NCBI RefSeq assembly: GCF_014107495.1 | Contig: NZ_CP041969.1 | Coordinates: 4,575,501 to 4,639,500 of the forward strand | From: Cohnella cholangitidis | GTDB taxonomy: Bacteria; Bacillota; Bacilli; Paenibacillales; Paenibacillaceae | Length of the DNA: 64,000 nucleotides | Reading direction: 5' to 3' | Shown: piece by piece, positions 9,002 through 18,604 of the stretch | How positions within the stretch are numbered: the first letter of the stretch is position 1 | Layout: every line of letters begins with the position of its first letter | Notes under the pieces: model-generated | Told to the model about the DNA's origin: nothing | Seen by the model: the letters and a program-made list of their open reading frames with translations, nothing else | Database searches by the model: none | Program-made: the position numbers and the translations under genes

Positions 9002-10738
9002 ATGATTGCAAGCGCATATGCGGGTTGCCATGATCCCGTATTGGATTTGACTTTGCTGGAATTGGACAGGGTTGAAGCGCGCCTGAGGCTGCCGGATGCG
9101 GCGACCGACGTCCAGATCGTCTATTGGAACAAATACCGTCATTCGACGCTCGGGATGAGCAACAAGCCGATGTCGAAGTGGTCGGAGAACCGACACGGCC
9201 ATTATTACCGCGCGACGCTGCAGGCGGATGAATCTCGGATTCGTTACTTGCAGTATGTATTCAGGTTTGAGATGGAAGGACAGATCTATTGGGTCCACTC
9301 GCATGGAATCGAAACCGAACTCAAGCAGGCGCATGCGTTTCAATTCTCGTATGCGGGAGATCGCGACGCCGTTCATTCGCCGGAATGGATCAAAGATCGG
9401 ATCTGGTACCAAATCTTTCCGGAACGGTTCTGTAACGGCGATAGCCGGAACGATCCGCCGGGGGTCGAGCCTTGGGGTTCGGAACCGACGAGGGATAACT
9501 TCATGGGGGGCGATCTGCGAGGAATCATTAGCAAGCTGGATTATCTCGAAGCGTTGGGAGTCAACGCCTTGTACCTGAATCCGCTATTCGTATCGAGAAG
9601 CAACCACAAATACGATACGGAAGATTATATGGCCATCGATCCCGCGTTCGGAACGAAGGACGATTTGAAGGAGTTAGTACAACGATGTCACGAGAGAGAC
9701 ATTAAAGTCGTGCTGGATCTGGTTATTAACCATTGCGGTTACTATCATCCGTTCTTTCAGGACGTCATTCGCAGGGGCAGGAAATCCCCCTATCATGAAT
9801 GGTTCTACATCCACGAATACCCGATCGAGCTTAGCGAAGACCGATACGATTCGGTCGGCTACTATCGTTACATGCCTAAGCTGCGGACATCAACCCCCCA
9901 AGTTCGTCAATACGTCTATGACATCGTTACCTTCTGGCAGGAAGAAACGGGCATTGACGGGTGGCGGATCGATGTCGCAGACGAAGTGGAATTCAGCTTT
10001 TTGCGTGAGCTGAATGCCAATGTCAAGCGGTTGAGACCTGACTCCTTCATTATTGCAGAGATTTGGTACGATGCCAAGCCGTTGATGGTTGCCTGCGGAG
10101 CCGACAGCTTCATGAATTATGAGCTGAGGTCCATCCTATTGGAACTCGTTGCCGACAAGAGCATCGGCATCCGGTCATTCCATGAACGATTGACGCGCCA
10201 TTATCACCGTTATTCCTTGAAGGAATCGCTGCAGCAATATAACCTGCTAGGCTCGCATGATACGGAGCGTATTCTTACCCGATGCGGGAACGATGAGTAT
10301 GCCCTTACGATGCTGACCGCCATGCAGTTCATGTTACCGGGCACTCCGGTTATTTATTACGGGGACGAGATCGGGCTCGTTGGCGACAACGATCCGGGCT
10401 GTCGAGGCGCGATGGACTGGAAATCGGATTGGAAAGATAACGCCTTGTGGCACAACGCAAGGTTCTGGACCGCGCTGCGCAAAAGCTCCTCCGCATTGCA
10501 ACAAGGCGAACTCGTCGTTAAATGCAAGGAGGACATTCCGGCGTATTTGATTCAGAGAGAGAGCGAACACGAATCCATCTACTTAGTCATGAATCTATCT
10601 GAGCAAATGAGAACGGACACGGACATTCTCGCCGGCTTCGGGTTAGAGCCCGGCAAGCTCCAGGCTACCCGGGTTAATGGGGAGAGCGTCGATCGGTTAG
10701 GCTACATGCAGTACGCGCTATATCGAGCTGTTCATTAA
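9002..10738 (+). CDS. GH13 cyclomaltodextrinase/neopullulanase-type enzyme
   Basis: A 578-residue enzyme without signal peptide, so it acts in the cytoplasm on imported oligosaccharides. Residues 1-130 form an N-terminal beta domain like those of neopullulanase-type enzymes. The GH13 barrel shows YQIFPERFCNGD, GVNALYLNPLF, DLVINHCG, GWRIDVADEV (nucleophile Asp), FIIAEIWYD (acid/base Glu) and LLGSHDTER (third Asp). This set and the length fit subfamily 20: cyclomaltodextrinase, maltogenic amylase or neopullulanase. AAAGGA sits nine bases before the ATG, 21 bases after the repressor gene. Confidence 0.93.
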   Translation: MIASAYAGCHDPVLDLTLLELDRVEARLRLPDAATDVQIVYWNKYRHSTLGMSNKPMSKWSENRHGHYYRATLQADESRIRYLQYVFRFEMEGQIYWVHSHGIETELKQAHAFQFSYAGDRDAVHSPEWIKDRIWYQIFPERFCNGDSRNDPPGVEPWGSEPTRDNFMGGDLRGIISKLDYLEALGVNALYLNPLFVSRSNHKYDTEDYMAIDPAFGTKDDLKELVQRCHERDIKVVLDLVINHCGYYHPFFQDVIRRGRKSPYHEWFYIHEYPIELSEDRYDSVGYYRYMPKLRTSTPQVRQYVYDIVTFWQEETGIDGWRIDVADEVEFSFLRELNANVKRLRPDSFIIAEIWYDAKPLMVACGADSFMNYELRSILLELVADKSIGIRSFHERLTRHYHRYSLKESLQQYNLLGSHDTERILTRCGNDEYALTMLTAMQFMLPGTPVIYYGDEIGLVGDNDPGCRGAMDWKSDWKDNALWHNARFWTALRKSSSALQQGELVVKCKEDIPAYLIQRESEHESIYLVMNLSEQMRTDTDILAGFGLEPGKLQATRVNGESVDRLGYMQYALYRAVH

Positions 10739-10753
10739 AAGGAGGATTTCTAG

Positions 10754-12079
10754 ATGAGATTAGGCAATCGTTTTTATACGCTCATGGTATGTCTCTTGCT
10801 TGTAAGTGTATTTCTAGCCGCTTGCGGTAATTCGAATAATAACGCGACGCCGAATTCATCCCAATCGAACGAAACGTCTCCGGCTTCATCCCAAACCGGC
10901 CAAAAGGATCCGAAGAAGTCGGTCGAATTGATTTTCTGGCACCACTATAGCACGGCTTCCCCGGAAGAGAAGACGCTGAAGGAAGTTCTGATTCCGAAGT
11001 TCGAAGCCTCCCATCCGGGCGTGAAGGTCAACGCCGTTTCGTTCCCGTGGGATCAACTGCACCAGAAGCTGCAAATCGGAGCGACCGCGGGAGAGTTGCC
11101 GGATATCGCCCGTCTCGACATCATTTGGGTACCCGAGCTTCAAGCGAACGGCATGCTCGTAGCCTTGGACGAGAAGTTCCCGGATTTCGGTGACGTCAGC
11201 CAAGGGTTGTTGTCCGGTCCGCTCTCGACGGCGGTTGTAGGCGAGCATACTTATGCGCTTCCTCTAAACACGAATACGAAAGTGATGTTCTGGAACGAAA
11301 CCATGTTCCAAGCGGCAGGATTGAGCGCCGCCCCCGCGACGACCGAAGAGTTCTTCGCGGCGTTGCCTAAGCTGAAAGAAAGCAATCCGAAAGGATGGGG
11401 CTTCGGAGAACCCGCCTTGCGCGGTTGGAATATTCTTCCTTGGCTTTGGAGCAACGGGGGAGACGTATTGTCCCCGGACAATACGACCGCCGAAGGTTAT
11501 TTGAACGGAGAAGCTTCCGTAACGATCGTTAAACAATTGCAGGACGCCTTCGCCAAAGGTTTGCTGACGGGATTCAAACCGGGCGAAACCCCGGTTACCG
11601 AAGGACATGCCAAAGGCACGTATGCCATGATGGCCGAAGGTCCATGGGCATTCGCGCAGTTCAAGGAACAATTCGCCGATTTCCGGCCGAAGGCCGCTTC
11701 GTTCCCGGCGGGTAAAGGCGGTTCCGTGCAAGTGCTAGGAGGAGAAGATATCGGAGTCCTGAGCAAGGAGCACCCTCAGGAGTCATGGGAATTCGTCAAA
11801 TTCATGGTGTCGGAAGAAGCGCAAGTGGAGATGGGGAAAGTAGGCCAAATTCCGGTTAACCTGAAAGCGATGGACCATCCGGACATTCAAGCCGTAGGCT
11901 ATTTCGGCCCTTTCCTAGAGCAATTGAAAACTTCGAAGGCGCGTCCTCCGGTCGCCGCTTGGCCTCAGATCGATGACGTGCTGAACGATACGTTCATGAG
12001 AATATTCCTGCAGAATGCGGACGTGCAAGGAACGTTGGACGATGCGGCGAAACAGGTTAACGCGCTTCTGCAAAAATAA
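10754..12079 (+). CDS. Sugar (maltodextrin-type) ABC transporter binding lipoprotein
   Basis: A 441-residue extracellular binding protein with signal peptide and lipobox FLAAC (Cys24), then a Ser/Asn-rich linker and a two-lobed MalE-like domain: LIFWHHYSTASPEEKTLKEVLIPKFEASHPGVKV, DIARLDIIWVPELQANGMLV, YALPLNTNTKVMFWNETMF and MMAEGPWAFAQFK. AAAGGAGG precedes the ATG, 15 bases after the GH13 stop. It delivers the sugar to the two permeases encoded next. A hairpin right after its stop may make it more abundant than the permeases. Confidence 0.93.
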   Translation: MRLGNRFYTLMVCLLLVSVFLAACGNSNNNATPNSSQSNETSPASSQTGQKDPKKSVELIFWHHYSTASPEEKTLKEVLIPKFEASHPGVKVNAVSFPWDQLHQKLQIGATAGELPDIARLDIIWVPELQANGMLVALDEKFPDFGDVSQGLLSGPLSTAVVGEHTYALPLNTNTKVMFWNETMFQAAGLSAAPATTEEFFAALPKLKESNPKGWGFGEPALRGWNILPWLWSNGGDVLSPDNTTAEGYLNGEASVTIVKQLQDAFAKGLLTGFKPGETPVTEGHAKGTYAMMAEGPWAFAQFKEQFADFRPKAASFPAGKGGSVQVLGGEDIGVLSKEHPQESWEFVKFMVSEEAQVEMGKVGQIPVNLKAMDHPDIQAVGYFGPFLEQLKTSKARPPVAAWPQIDDVLNDTFMRIFLQNADVQGTLDDAAKQVNALLQK

Positions 12080-12091
12080 GTCGGTACGAAG

Positions 12092-12124
12092 ACGAGGACA
12101 CTTCCCCCTGGTGTCCTCGTTTCT
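12092..12124 (+). terminator. Intra-operon hairpin between binding protein and permease genes
   Basis: ACGAGGACAC and GTGTCCTCGT form a perfect 10-bp stem with a 9-base loop, followed by TTTCTT. The T-tract is short, which suits partial termination or protection of the upstream message rather than a full stop. Confidence 0.7.
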
Positions 12125-12140
12125 TAAAGGAGCTGTTCCC

Positions 12141-13013
12141 ATGCATACGAGAAAATGGCAACGAGAAGCATATTACTTTTTCCTGCCGGGATTTCTGTTT
12201 ATTTGTTTGTTTCTGATTTACCCGCTCGTTCAAAATTTCGTGTACAGCTTCTTCGACTTCCGTCTCACCCGGTTGGAGGAGAAATCGTTCATCGGGTTCG
12301 ACCATTACGTCTCCATCGTGAACGATTCCTTGTTCTGGATTACTTTGCGCAACTTGCTCTATTACGGGCTGTTGACGGTGCCTGGCCAGATGGTGCTCGG
12401 ATTTCTCGTCGCCTATGCCTTGTTTCGCTCGTTTCCCGGAGTCAAAGTTTTTAGAGCCGTTTACTTTTTGCCGGTTATTACGTCCTGGGTCGTCGCTTCT
12501 CTCGTATTTAAATTTATTTTTACGGACCAAGGCTTCCTGAATTACGTGCTGACCGACAAGCTGCATTGGACGTCTAGCCCCGTAACTTGGCTAAGCAGCC
12601 CTTTCCTCGCCTTGACCGTGCTTGGCATACTTGGCATCTGGAAAGGGGTAGGCTGGGTCATGGTACTCTATCTCGCCGCGCTGCAGAACGTTCCACGGGA
12701 CCTGTTCGACGCGGCGAAAGTGGATGGAGCGGGAGCATGGCAAAGGATGATTCATATTACTCTTCCTTCCGTAAGATCAACGACGCAATTCATTCAAGTG
12801 ATGTTGATCATAGGCGCCTTCAACGTCTTTACTTCGGTCGTCCTTATAACGAACGGAGGCCCGCTCCACGAAACCGAAGTATTGCTCAGTTGGATGTATA
12901 ACAAAGCGTTTCATCATTACGATCTTGGATTTGCAGCCGCATTGGCTTATTTATTCGCTCTTCCGATCGCTCTGCTGAATTGGCTGCAGATGCGTTGGCG
13001 AGCAGGGGAGTGA
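12141..13013 (+). CDS. Sugar ABC transporter permease, MalF type
   Basis: A 290-residue inner-membrane protein with about six transmembrane segments and the permease EAA-type loop DLFDAAKVDGAGAWQRMIHITLPSV, which contacts the ATPase. It opens YYFFLPGFLFICLFLIYPLVQNF, typical of MalF/UgpA-like permeases. The frame is open upstream into the binding-protein gene and the hairpin, but AAAGGAG fits the ATG at 12141. It pairs with the MalG-type gene 7 bases downstream. No ATPase gene is present, so a shared MsmX-type ATPase from elsewhere is expected. Confidence 0.93.
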   Translation: MHTRKWQREAYYFFLPGFLFICLFLIYPLVQNFVYSFFDFRLTRLEEKSFIGFDHYVSIVNDSLFWITLRNLLYYGLLTVPGQMVLGFLVAYALFRSFPGVKVFRAVYFLPVITSWVVASLVFKFIFTDQGFLNYVLTDKLHWTSSPVTWLSSPFLALTVLGILGIWKGVGWVMVLYLAALQNVPRDLFDAAKVDGAGAWQRMIHITLPSVRSTTQFIQVMLIIGAFNVFTSVVLITNGGPLHETEVLLSWMYNKAFHHYDLGFAAALAYLFALPIALLNWLQMRWRAGE

Positions 13014-13020
13014 ACGTCCG

Positions 13021-13848
13021 ATGAGCCGATTGACTATACGCGCAACCGTTGTCTTGTTACTTGTTATCGGAGCTGGATGCTCTTTATATCCCATATTCTA
13101 TATGTTATCTACGGCGTTTCAGCCGGCAACGGTTATCCTCGAATATCCGCCTCGCTGGTGGCCCTCGGAGCCGACATGGATCCATTTCGAGGAGGCCTGG
13201 AGCAGCCAGAATTTCGGTCGGAGCCTGTTGAATAGCTTCTTTGTCACCGTTGTTTCTTTCTTAATTCTGTTTTTGTTGTCCTCCATGCTGGCGTTCTCTT
13301 ATTCGCGTTTTCATTTTACGGGTCGCAAGCTTAGTTGGTCCGTCTTGATGGCATGTTTGACGATTCCCGCCATGACGCTGATCATTCCGCAGTTCGTGAT
13401 GATACGGGATATGAATTTATACGATTCCTATTGGGCGTTGCTGCTTATCTATACGGCCGGGGGAATCCCCTTTACGACGTTCCTGCTCAAAGGTTTTTTC
13501 GATTCCGTTTCCCGCGAGATCGACGAGTCCGTGCTGATGGATGGCGGAAGCTCCGGATTGCTGTTCGCTCGTATCCTATTGCCGTTATCCAAACCGGCTT
13601 TCGTTCCGGCGATCATTTTTAACGTGCTCTTCATTTGGGAGGAGTTCCCTTGGGCGTTAACGGTCATTAACGATCCCGCGAAACGCACGCTTCCGGTTGC
13701 CTTGGCTAATTTCCAAGGGCAATATACGACGCAATGGGGAGTCGTGTTCGCCGGATCCTTGCTTGCCTTGCTCCCGGTGCTCGTGCTTTTCCTATTGCTG
13801 CAACGTTACTTCATTCAAGGCATGACGGAGGGCTCCGTTAAAGGCTGA
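13021..13848 (+). CDS. Sugar ABC transporter permease, MalG type
   Basis: A 275-residue membrane protein with about six transmembrane segments and the loop EIDESVLMDGGSSGLLFARILLPLSKPAF, the MalG version of the ATPase-contact motif. The N-terminal half carries LYPIFYMLSTAFQP and the middle TIPAMTLIIPQFVMIRDMNLYDSYWAL. It completes the heterodimeric channel with the preceding gene. It ends the operon in front of a strong hairpin. Confidence 0.93.
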   Translation: MSRLTIRATVVLLLVIGAGCSLYPIFYMLSTAFQPATVILEYPPRWWPSEPTWIHFEEAWSSQNFGRSLLNSFFVTVVSFLILFLLSSMLAFSYSRFHFTGRKLSWSVLMACLTIPAMTLIIPQFVMIRDMNLYDSYWALLLIYTAGGIPFTTFLLKGFFDSVSREIDESVLMDGGSSGLLFARILLPLSKPAFVPAIIFNVLFIWEEFPWALTVINDPAKRTLPVALANFQGQYTTQWGVVFAGSLLALLPVLVLFLLLQRYFIQGMTEGSVKG

Positions 13849-13865
13849 TTGATCCGATAAAAATA

Positions 13866-13907
13866 AAGAGCCGCTTATTGTCCGGAAGGGGACAAAAGGC
13901 GGCTCTT
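13866..13907. terminator. Terminator between convergent genes
   Basis: AAGAGCCGC pairs with GGCGGCTCTT around an inner GTCC/GGAC stem. It sits just after the permease stop and 4 bases before the stop of the opposing gene, so it can serve both directions. Confidence 0.85.
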
Positions 13908-13911
13908 GCTC

Positions 13912-15165
13912 TTAAGATTGGCTCGCGATATATTCCTGAAGCTGTATGCGCTGATACAGTGGGAGCGCAGATAACATGCACCCGTATTTGAACGAGCCGT
14001 TATTGCGCTCGATTCGGACGATCTTCGCCGTCATCGGCGGAAGCGAGGACTCCTGAAGGAAATGAATGACGACGAACATGTCTTGTTCGAGCGGGAACTC
14101 CGATTCGATCTGGATGCCGTCCTCGGACAGATCGCGCAGATGGCCGATAACGGACTGTCCGCTAAAGCCTCCGTCGCCTTCCCATTGGTAGATCGACATC
14201 ATAAGCGGGATATCCAGCGGCAAGCGGGCTTTCTTTCTCCGTTCCGGATTTGTCTTCTGCGCGGATATCGGCGCTGCAGGCTGGCCGATCGGCTGGCCGA
14301 TCCATTTCTCGTATACCTGGGCCAATGCCGCGAGGTCCGATTCTCCATAGCCGGCTGCCTGTCCAAGCTGGAACAAGCCGTGCGCGGCTTCCAGCATCGG
14401 AGACGAAATCCCGAGCGCGTCCGTCAGTACGGTAGAAAGACGCAGATCCTTCAGCATAAGAGCGAGAGAGAACTGTACGCTGTAGTCATTCTCGATAATT
14501 TTTTTTCCTTTTAGATCGGCTTGTTTGCTCGCGGCTCCTCCGGATTGAACGATACGCAGGAAAGAGGATGCATCGATTCCGCTCTTGGCCGCGATCGCCA
14601 TTCCTTCTATTAAGCCTGCGGCGTTAATCCCTACGATCGTGTTGTGGGCGAGCTTGGCGGTAGCACCGTTCCCGCTCTCTCCGACGTAGATGATTTCGCG
14701 GCCCATCGCGAGCAAAATATCTTGATGTTCCAAGATCGTCTGTTTGTCGCCGCCCGCCATGAACAGAAGCGTTCCGTCAATGGCCGCAGGCTTGCTGCCC
14801 GTAACGGGAGCGTCAATAAAATCGCAGAATCGATCCGCGATCTCCGAAGCGAGCCGTCTGGCCAGAGTCGGGGAAATCGTACTGCTATCAATAATGGTCG
14901 TTCCGGGTTTGAGTTCCTTGAGGATGCCGTTATCCCCGAAATATACCTCTTCGATCGCTTCGTCGTTGCTGATCATCGTGATGACGACGTCAACCCGCTT
15001 GGCTGCTTCCAACGGAGAAGATGCTTCGTCCGCGCCTTGTTGCACCAATTGCTCGGCTTTCCCTGGAGTGCGATTATACACGGTTACGGGGTAGCCTTTG
15101 CGCAGCAAATTGGCGACCATCGGTTCGCCCATCGTGCCTAGTCCGATAAATCCGATTGATTTCAT
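13912..15165 (-). CDS. 3-hydroxyisobutyrate-dehydrogenase-type oxidoreductase fused to PilZ domain
   Basis: One uninterrupted 417-codon frame. Residues 1-290 are a beta-hydroxyacid dehydrogenase (HIBADH/GarR class): GFIGLGTMGEPMVANLL for NAD(P), DSSTISPTLAR, DAPVTGSKPAAIDGTL for substrate, and catalytic Lys171 in AKLAHNTIVG. These enzymes oxidise or reduce short beta-hydroxyacids and normally end near residue 290-300. Here a Pro/Ala linker (about 291-306) leads to a PilZ domain with both c-di-GMP contacts: RKKAR (Arg310-Arg314, the RxxxR motif) and DLSEDG (345-350, the DxSxxG motif). AAGGAG precedes the ATG. The fusion implies allosteric control or localisation by c-di-GMP; this is inferred, not shown. 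Confidence 0.9.
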   Translation of the reverse strand: MKSIGFIGLGTMGEPMVANLLRKGYPVTVYNRTPGKAEQLVQQGADEASSPLEAAKRVDVVITMISNDEAIEEVYFGDNGILKELKPGTTIIDSSTISPTLARRLASEIADRFCDFIDAPVTGSKPAAIDGTLLFMAGGDKQTILEHQDILLAMGREIIYVGESGNGATAKLAHNTIVGINAAGLIEGMAIAAKSGIDASSFLRIVQSGGAASKQADLKGKKIIENDYSVQFSLALMLKDLRLSTVLTDALGISSPMLEAAHGLFQLGQAAGYGESDLAALAQVYEKWIGQPIGQPAAPISAQKTNPERRKKARLPLDIPLMMSIYQWEGDGGFSGQSVIGHLRDLSEDGIQIESEFPLEQDMFVVIHFLQESSLPPMTAKIVRIERNNGSFKYGCMLSALPLYQRIQLQEYIASQS

Positions 15166-15347
15166 CTGATCGTCTCCTTTTCGTCGCTATGCGCTATCCT
15201 TCTATTATCCGTTTCTTTCGCGGATTTCGGAAGGGCAACAGATGAAATGTTCAAGAAAAGTTTTGAACGGAGGCATCCCTCGGCCCCAAGAACGACAAAA
15301 AGAGCAAGAGGAGTATCCTCTGCTCTTATGCAAAACGCGACGCAGGA

Positions 15348-15701
15348 TTAAACGAGCGGTTGTTGAATGAGGGTTGCGAAATTGAACTGGTGAACGTGAC
15401 CGTCGTTTAACGTGGTGGTTCCGGTTACGAAATGAACGTGTTTACCGTTTCCTACGGGGATTGCGCGTCCTGTTCTGATTTTTCTGAGATTATGAAAATG
15501 GTTTAAGAAATCGGTATGAGTGAGAGTGATCTCGTGCACGTGACTGTTGCCCACCCGGATCGCTTGACCGGTAACGCCGGCGAAACGATGATTATGCCTG
15601 TCCGCTCCCTGTTCCGCTAATTTGGTGCTGCCTTCGAATTCATGCACATGCCTTTGAGCGGCCTGAATTTTTCTTGCTCTGAACGGCTTTATCTTTTTCA
15701 A
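15348..15701 (-). CDS. YmaF-family histidine-rich protein
   Basis: A 117-residue soluble protein with many His in repeated HxH/HNH groups: QRHVHEFEG, DRHNHRFAGVTGQAI, NSHVHEI, HFHNLR, GKHVHFVTGTTTLNDGHVHQF. This matches the YmaF family found in Bacillus relatives, whose role is unknown; the His clusters suggest metal binding. The start is a TTG at 15701 with GGAGGAGGA eight bases upstream; the nearby ATG is in another frame and hits a stop after two codons. Confidence 0.85.
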   Translation of the reverse strand: MKKIKPFRARKIQAAQRHVHEFEGSTKLAEQGADRHNHRFAGVTGQAIRVGNSHVHEITLTHTDFLNHFHNLRKIRTGRAIPVGNGKHVHFVTGTTTLNDGHVHQFNFATLIQQPLV

Positions 15702-15915
15702 TGAACCATTCCTCCTCCTGGTTGTAACTAAGGTATAGTATTTTCGCGAAAAGAAAGTGTGCTAGGTATAATGGAAGTCTTGCAGGAGACGCATATTGTA
15801 TTTTTATTCAATCTTCATCAAACCTTCATCGAACGTTGCTTGTGCCGGCCGTATTTATTCAGTATTCTATATCTAATGTGCAAAGACCGTTCGAGGTCGC
15901 GAAAGGGAGATGGAT

Positions 15916-17265
15916 ATGAGCAAAAGCATTCAGTTCGACTATTCCAAAGCGCTGCAATTCGTCGGACAACACGAGATTGACAACTTGGCACCCGCAGTTA
16001 AGCTGGCGCATGAGCAACTACATAACGGAACGGGCGCGGGATCCGATTATCTGGGCTGGATCAACCTGCCGTTCGATTACGACAAGCAAGAGTTCGCTCG
16101 CATTCAGAGCGCAGCCAAGCAAATTCAGTCCGACTCCGACGCGTTGATCGTCATCGGTATCGGCGGCTCCTACCTTGGAGCTCGCGCCGCGATCGAAATG
16201 CTGCAACACTCCTTCTACAATACTTTGTCCAAGGAACAACGCAAAACGCCGCAAATTTTCTACGCGGGCAATAACATCAGTTCTACATACGTCACTCATT
16301 TGCTGCAAGCGCTGGAAGGCAAAGACTGGTCGATCAACGTCATCTCCAAATCGGGTACGACGACGGAGCCTGCGATCGCTTTCCGCATTTTCCGCGAAGC
16401 GCTTGAAAACAAATACGGCAAAGAAGCGGCGCGCAAACGTATCTACGCGACGACCGACAAAGCGCGCGGCGCGTTGAAAGTGCTGGCGACGGAAGAGGGC
16501 TACGAAAGCTTCGTCATTCCGGACGACGTAGGCGGACGCTATTCCGTTCTGACGGCAGTCGGCTTGTTGCCGATCGCAGCGGCCGGCATCGACATCGAGT
16601 CGATGATGAAAGGCGCGCAAGACGCGGCGACTACGTACAATAATCCTAACTTGAGCGAGAACCAAGCCTATCAATATGCTGCTGTCCGCAATGCTTTGTA
16701 CCGCAAAGGCAAAGCCGTGGAAATTCTCGTCAACTACGAGCCGGGCTTGCACTTCGTATCGGAATGGTGGAAACAGCTGTACGGCGAGAGCGAAGGCAAA
16801 GACTATAAAGGGATTTATCCTTCTTCCGTCGACTTCTCGACCGACCTGCACTCCATGGGACAATTCATCCAAGAGGGCAACCGGATCATCTTCGAAACGG
16901 TGCTGCAAGTGGGGAACGTGTCCGAACAAATTACAATCCAGAAAAACGAGGACGACTTGGACGGTCTGAACTTCCTTGCCGGACAAACGCTTGATTTCGT
17001 TAATAAAAAAGCATTCCTAGGAACTCTTCTCGCGCATACGGACGGTAACGTTCCTAACTTAATCGTCAACTTGCCGGATATGAGCCCTTACACGTTCGGC
17101 TACATGGTTTACTTCTTCGAGATCGCTTGCGGCGTAAGCGGCTATCTGCTCGGAGTGAATCCGTTCGACCAACCCGGCGTCGAAGCGTACAAGAAGAATA
17201 TGTTCGCGCTGCTCGGCAAACCGGGCTTCGAGGAAGAGAAGAAAGCTCTGGAAGCTCGTTTGTAA
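15916..17265 (+). CDS. pgi: Glucose-6-phosphate isomerase
   Basis: Interconverts glucose-6-phosphate and fructose-6-phosphate in glycolysis. The 449-residue product closely follows Bacillus Pgi: [87 protein letters not shown] and [24 protein letters not shown]. An in-frame ATG at 15910 touches the AAGGGAG ribosome site, so the ATG at 15916 is more likely. Monocistronic, with its own terminator. Confidence 0.97.
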   Translation: MSKSIQFDYSKALQFVGQHEIDNLAPAVKLAHEQLHNGTGAGSDYLGWINLPFDYDKQEFARIQSAAKQIQSDSDALIVIGIGGSYLGARAAIEMLQHSFYNTLSKEQRKTPQIFYAGNNISSTYVTHLLQALEGKDWSINVISKSGTTTEPAIAFRIFREALENKYGKEAARKRIYATTDKARGALKVLATEEGYESFVIPDDVGGRYSVLTAVGLLPIAAAGIDIESMMKGAQDAATTYNNPNLSENQAYQYAAVRNALYRKGKAVEILVNYEPGLHFVSEWWKQLYGESEGKDYKGIYPSSVDFSTDLHSMGQFIQEGNRIIFETVLQVGNVSEQITIQKNEDDLDGLNFLAGQTLDFVNKKAFLGTLLAHTDGNVPNLIVNLPDMSPYTFGYMVYFFEIACGVSGYLLGVNPFDQPGVEAYKKNMFALLGKPGFEEEKKALEARL

Positions 17266-17293
17266 GAGGTTGATCTAAACAACGGAATACCGG

Positions 17294-17324
17294 AAAAAGA
17301 GTGCTTCCCAGCACTCTTTTTTTG
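17294..17324 (+). terminator. Intrinsic terminator after pgi
   Basis: AAAAGAGTGC, loop TTCCCA, GCACTCTTTTTTT: a 10-bp stem with a seven-base T-tract. Confidence 0.93.
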
Positions 17325-17413
17325 TGGTTAAATTTAGGTTATGAATTCGACCCCCGTTCGAAAAGGCGGAGTCGTCTGCGGCATGGAAATACTAGCTTAA
17401 CCGGAGGGACATC

Positions 17414-18046
17414 ATGCTTGCACGTTATGCAACGGTAAGACAGTTCGGCTCTGACGAAATCGTCATCAAGAAATCGCGCTTCATCGGACACGCTAAGCCC
17501 GTGGAGACCGAAGAAGAAGCGGTTGCTTTCATAGAAGAATTAAAAAAGAAATATTGGGACGCCACGCATAACTGTTCCGCCTATTTGATCGGGGAACGGG
17601 ACCAGTACCAGAAGGCGCTGGACGACGGGGAGCCGAGCGGAACGGCGGGCAAACCGATTCTGGAAGTGATTAAAAACCGAGGGTTGAAAAACGTGGTCGT
17701 CGTCGTAACCCGTTACTTCGGCGGAATTATGCTCGGCGCGGGCGGGTTGGTGCGAGCGTATACGGACGGCGCGGTCGTCGGGATCGACGCGGCCGACCCG
17801 ATCGTCAAAGTTCTGCATCGCGAAGTAAAGGTGGATGTGGATTATACCTGGTACGGCAAGCTGGAGAATGAGTTAAGGGGAAGAGGCTTCAGGGTCGGAG
17901 ACGTATCTTTTACGGATCGGGTGCTCGTCACGTGCCTGCCTGAAGCCGGGGAAGCGGATCGTTTCCAAGCGTGGATCACCGATATCACGCAAGGCCAAGC
18001 GATCATCGGGCTCGGCGAAGAGCTTTACTTCATTGAGGGCGAGTAG
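17414..18046 (+). CDS. YigZ/YvyE family protein (IMPACT fold)
   Basis: A 210-residue protein of the UPF0029/YigZ family. The N-terminal domain has the diagnostic KKSRFIGHAKPV, THNCSAYLIG, DDGEPSGTAGKPILEVI and VVVTRYFGGIMLGAGGLVRAYT, which form a nucleic-acid-like binding cleft; the C-terminal half is a ferredoxin-like DUF1949 domain. It is related to eukaryotic IMPACT, a regulator of Gcn2, but the bacterial role is unclear. GGAGGGACATC precedes the ATG. Confidence 0.93.
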   Translation: MLARYATVRQFGSDEIVIKKSRFIGHAKPVETEEEAVAFIEELKKKYWDATHNCSAYLIGERDQYQKALDDGEPSGTAGKPILEVIKNRGLKNVVVVVTRYFGGIMLGAGGLVRAYTDGAVVGIDAADPIVKVLHREVKVDVDYTWYGKLENELRGRGFRVGDVSFTDRVLVTCLPEAGEADRFQAWITDITQGQAIIGLGEELYFIEGE

Positions 18047-18063
18047 GGTGTCGGCGATTCCGC

Positions 18064-18465
18064 TCAACCCTCGACCAGCTTAATGTAATACTCCCGTTGC
18101 CGCGGTCCGTCGAATTCGCAGAAGTAAATGCCCTGCCAGCGTCCGAGCAGCATTTTGCCTCCCGACACGATGATCGTCTGCGATGTTCCGGTCGTAATCG
18201 CTTTGAGGTGGGAGGCCGTGTTGCCTTCCGCATGCCTGTACTTAGGATGAGTCCACGGATACACCTCGTCCAGGCGCATCAGCACGTCTTTCTTCACGTC
18301 CGGATCGGCATTCTCGTTGATGGCGATTCCCGCGGTCGTGTGCGGGCAGTATACGACAACGAGTCCATCCCGAATCTCTTGCTTGGCTATGTGAGAGGCC
18401 ACCTGCCTCGTGATGTCGATCATTTCATCGCGGTTTGCCGTTCGCAAATTTTCTTTTATCAACAT
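18064..18465 (-). CDS. YjbQ/UPF0047 family protein
   Basis: A 133-residue protein with the family signature CPHTTAGIAINENADPDVKKD, HAEGNTASHLKAITTGTSQTIIVSGGKMLLGRWQGIYFCEFDGPR. The conserved His/Glu/Asp cluster could bind metal; some members have been given a thiamine-phosphate synthase-like activity in vitro. It converges on the YigZ gene with only 17 bases between the stops. A GGAGGGG site lies upstream of the ATG at 18465. Confidence 0.93.
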   Translation of the reverse strand: MLIKENLRTANRDEMIDITRQVASHIAKQEIRDGLVVVYCPHTTAGIAINENADPDVKKDVLMRLDEVYPWTHPKYRHAEGNTASHLKAITTGTSQTIIVSGGKMLLGRWQGIYFCEFDGPRQREYYIKLVEG

Positions 18466-18604
18466 AGAAAACCCCTCCTCGTCATTTCCTGATTATACCA
18501 TTCGAGCTTACTCGAGTAAAAACGACAACTCACCTTCCATAAGCATTAAGAATAGGCTGTATTAGTTTTTTTGATAAAAAGGCTCTTGCCCACCCGATTT
18601 AGCA

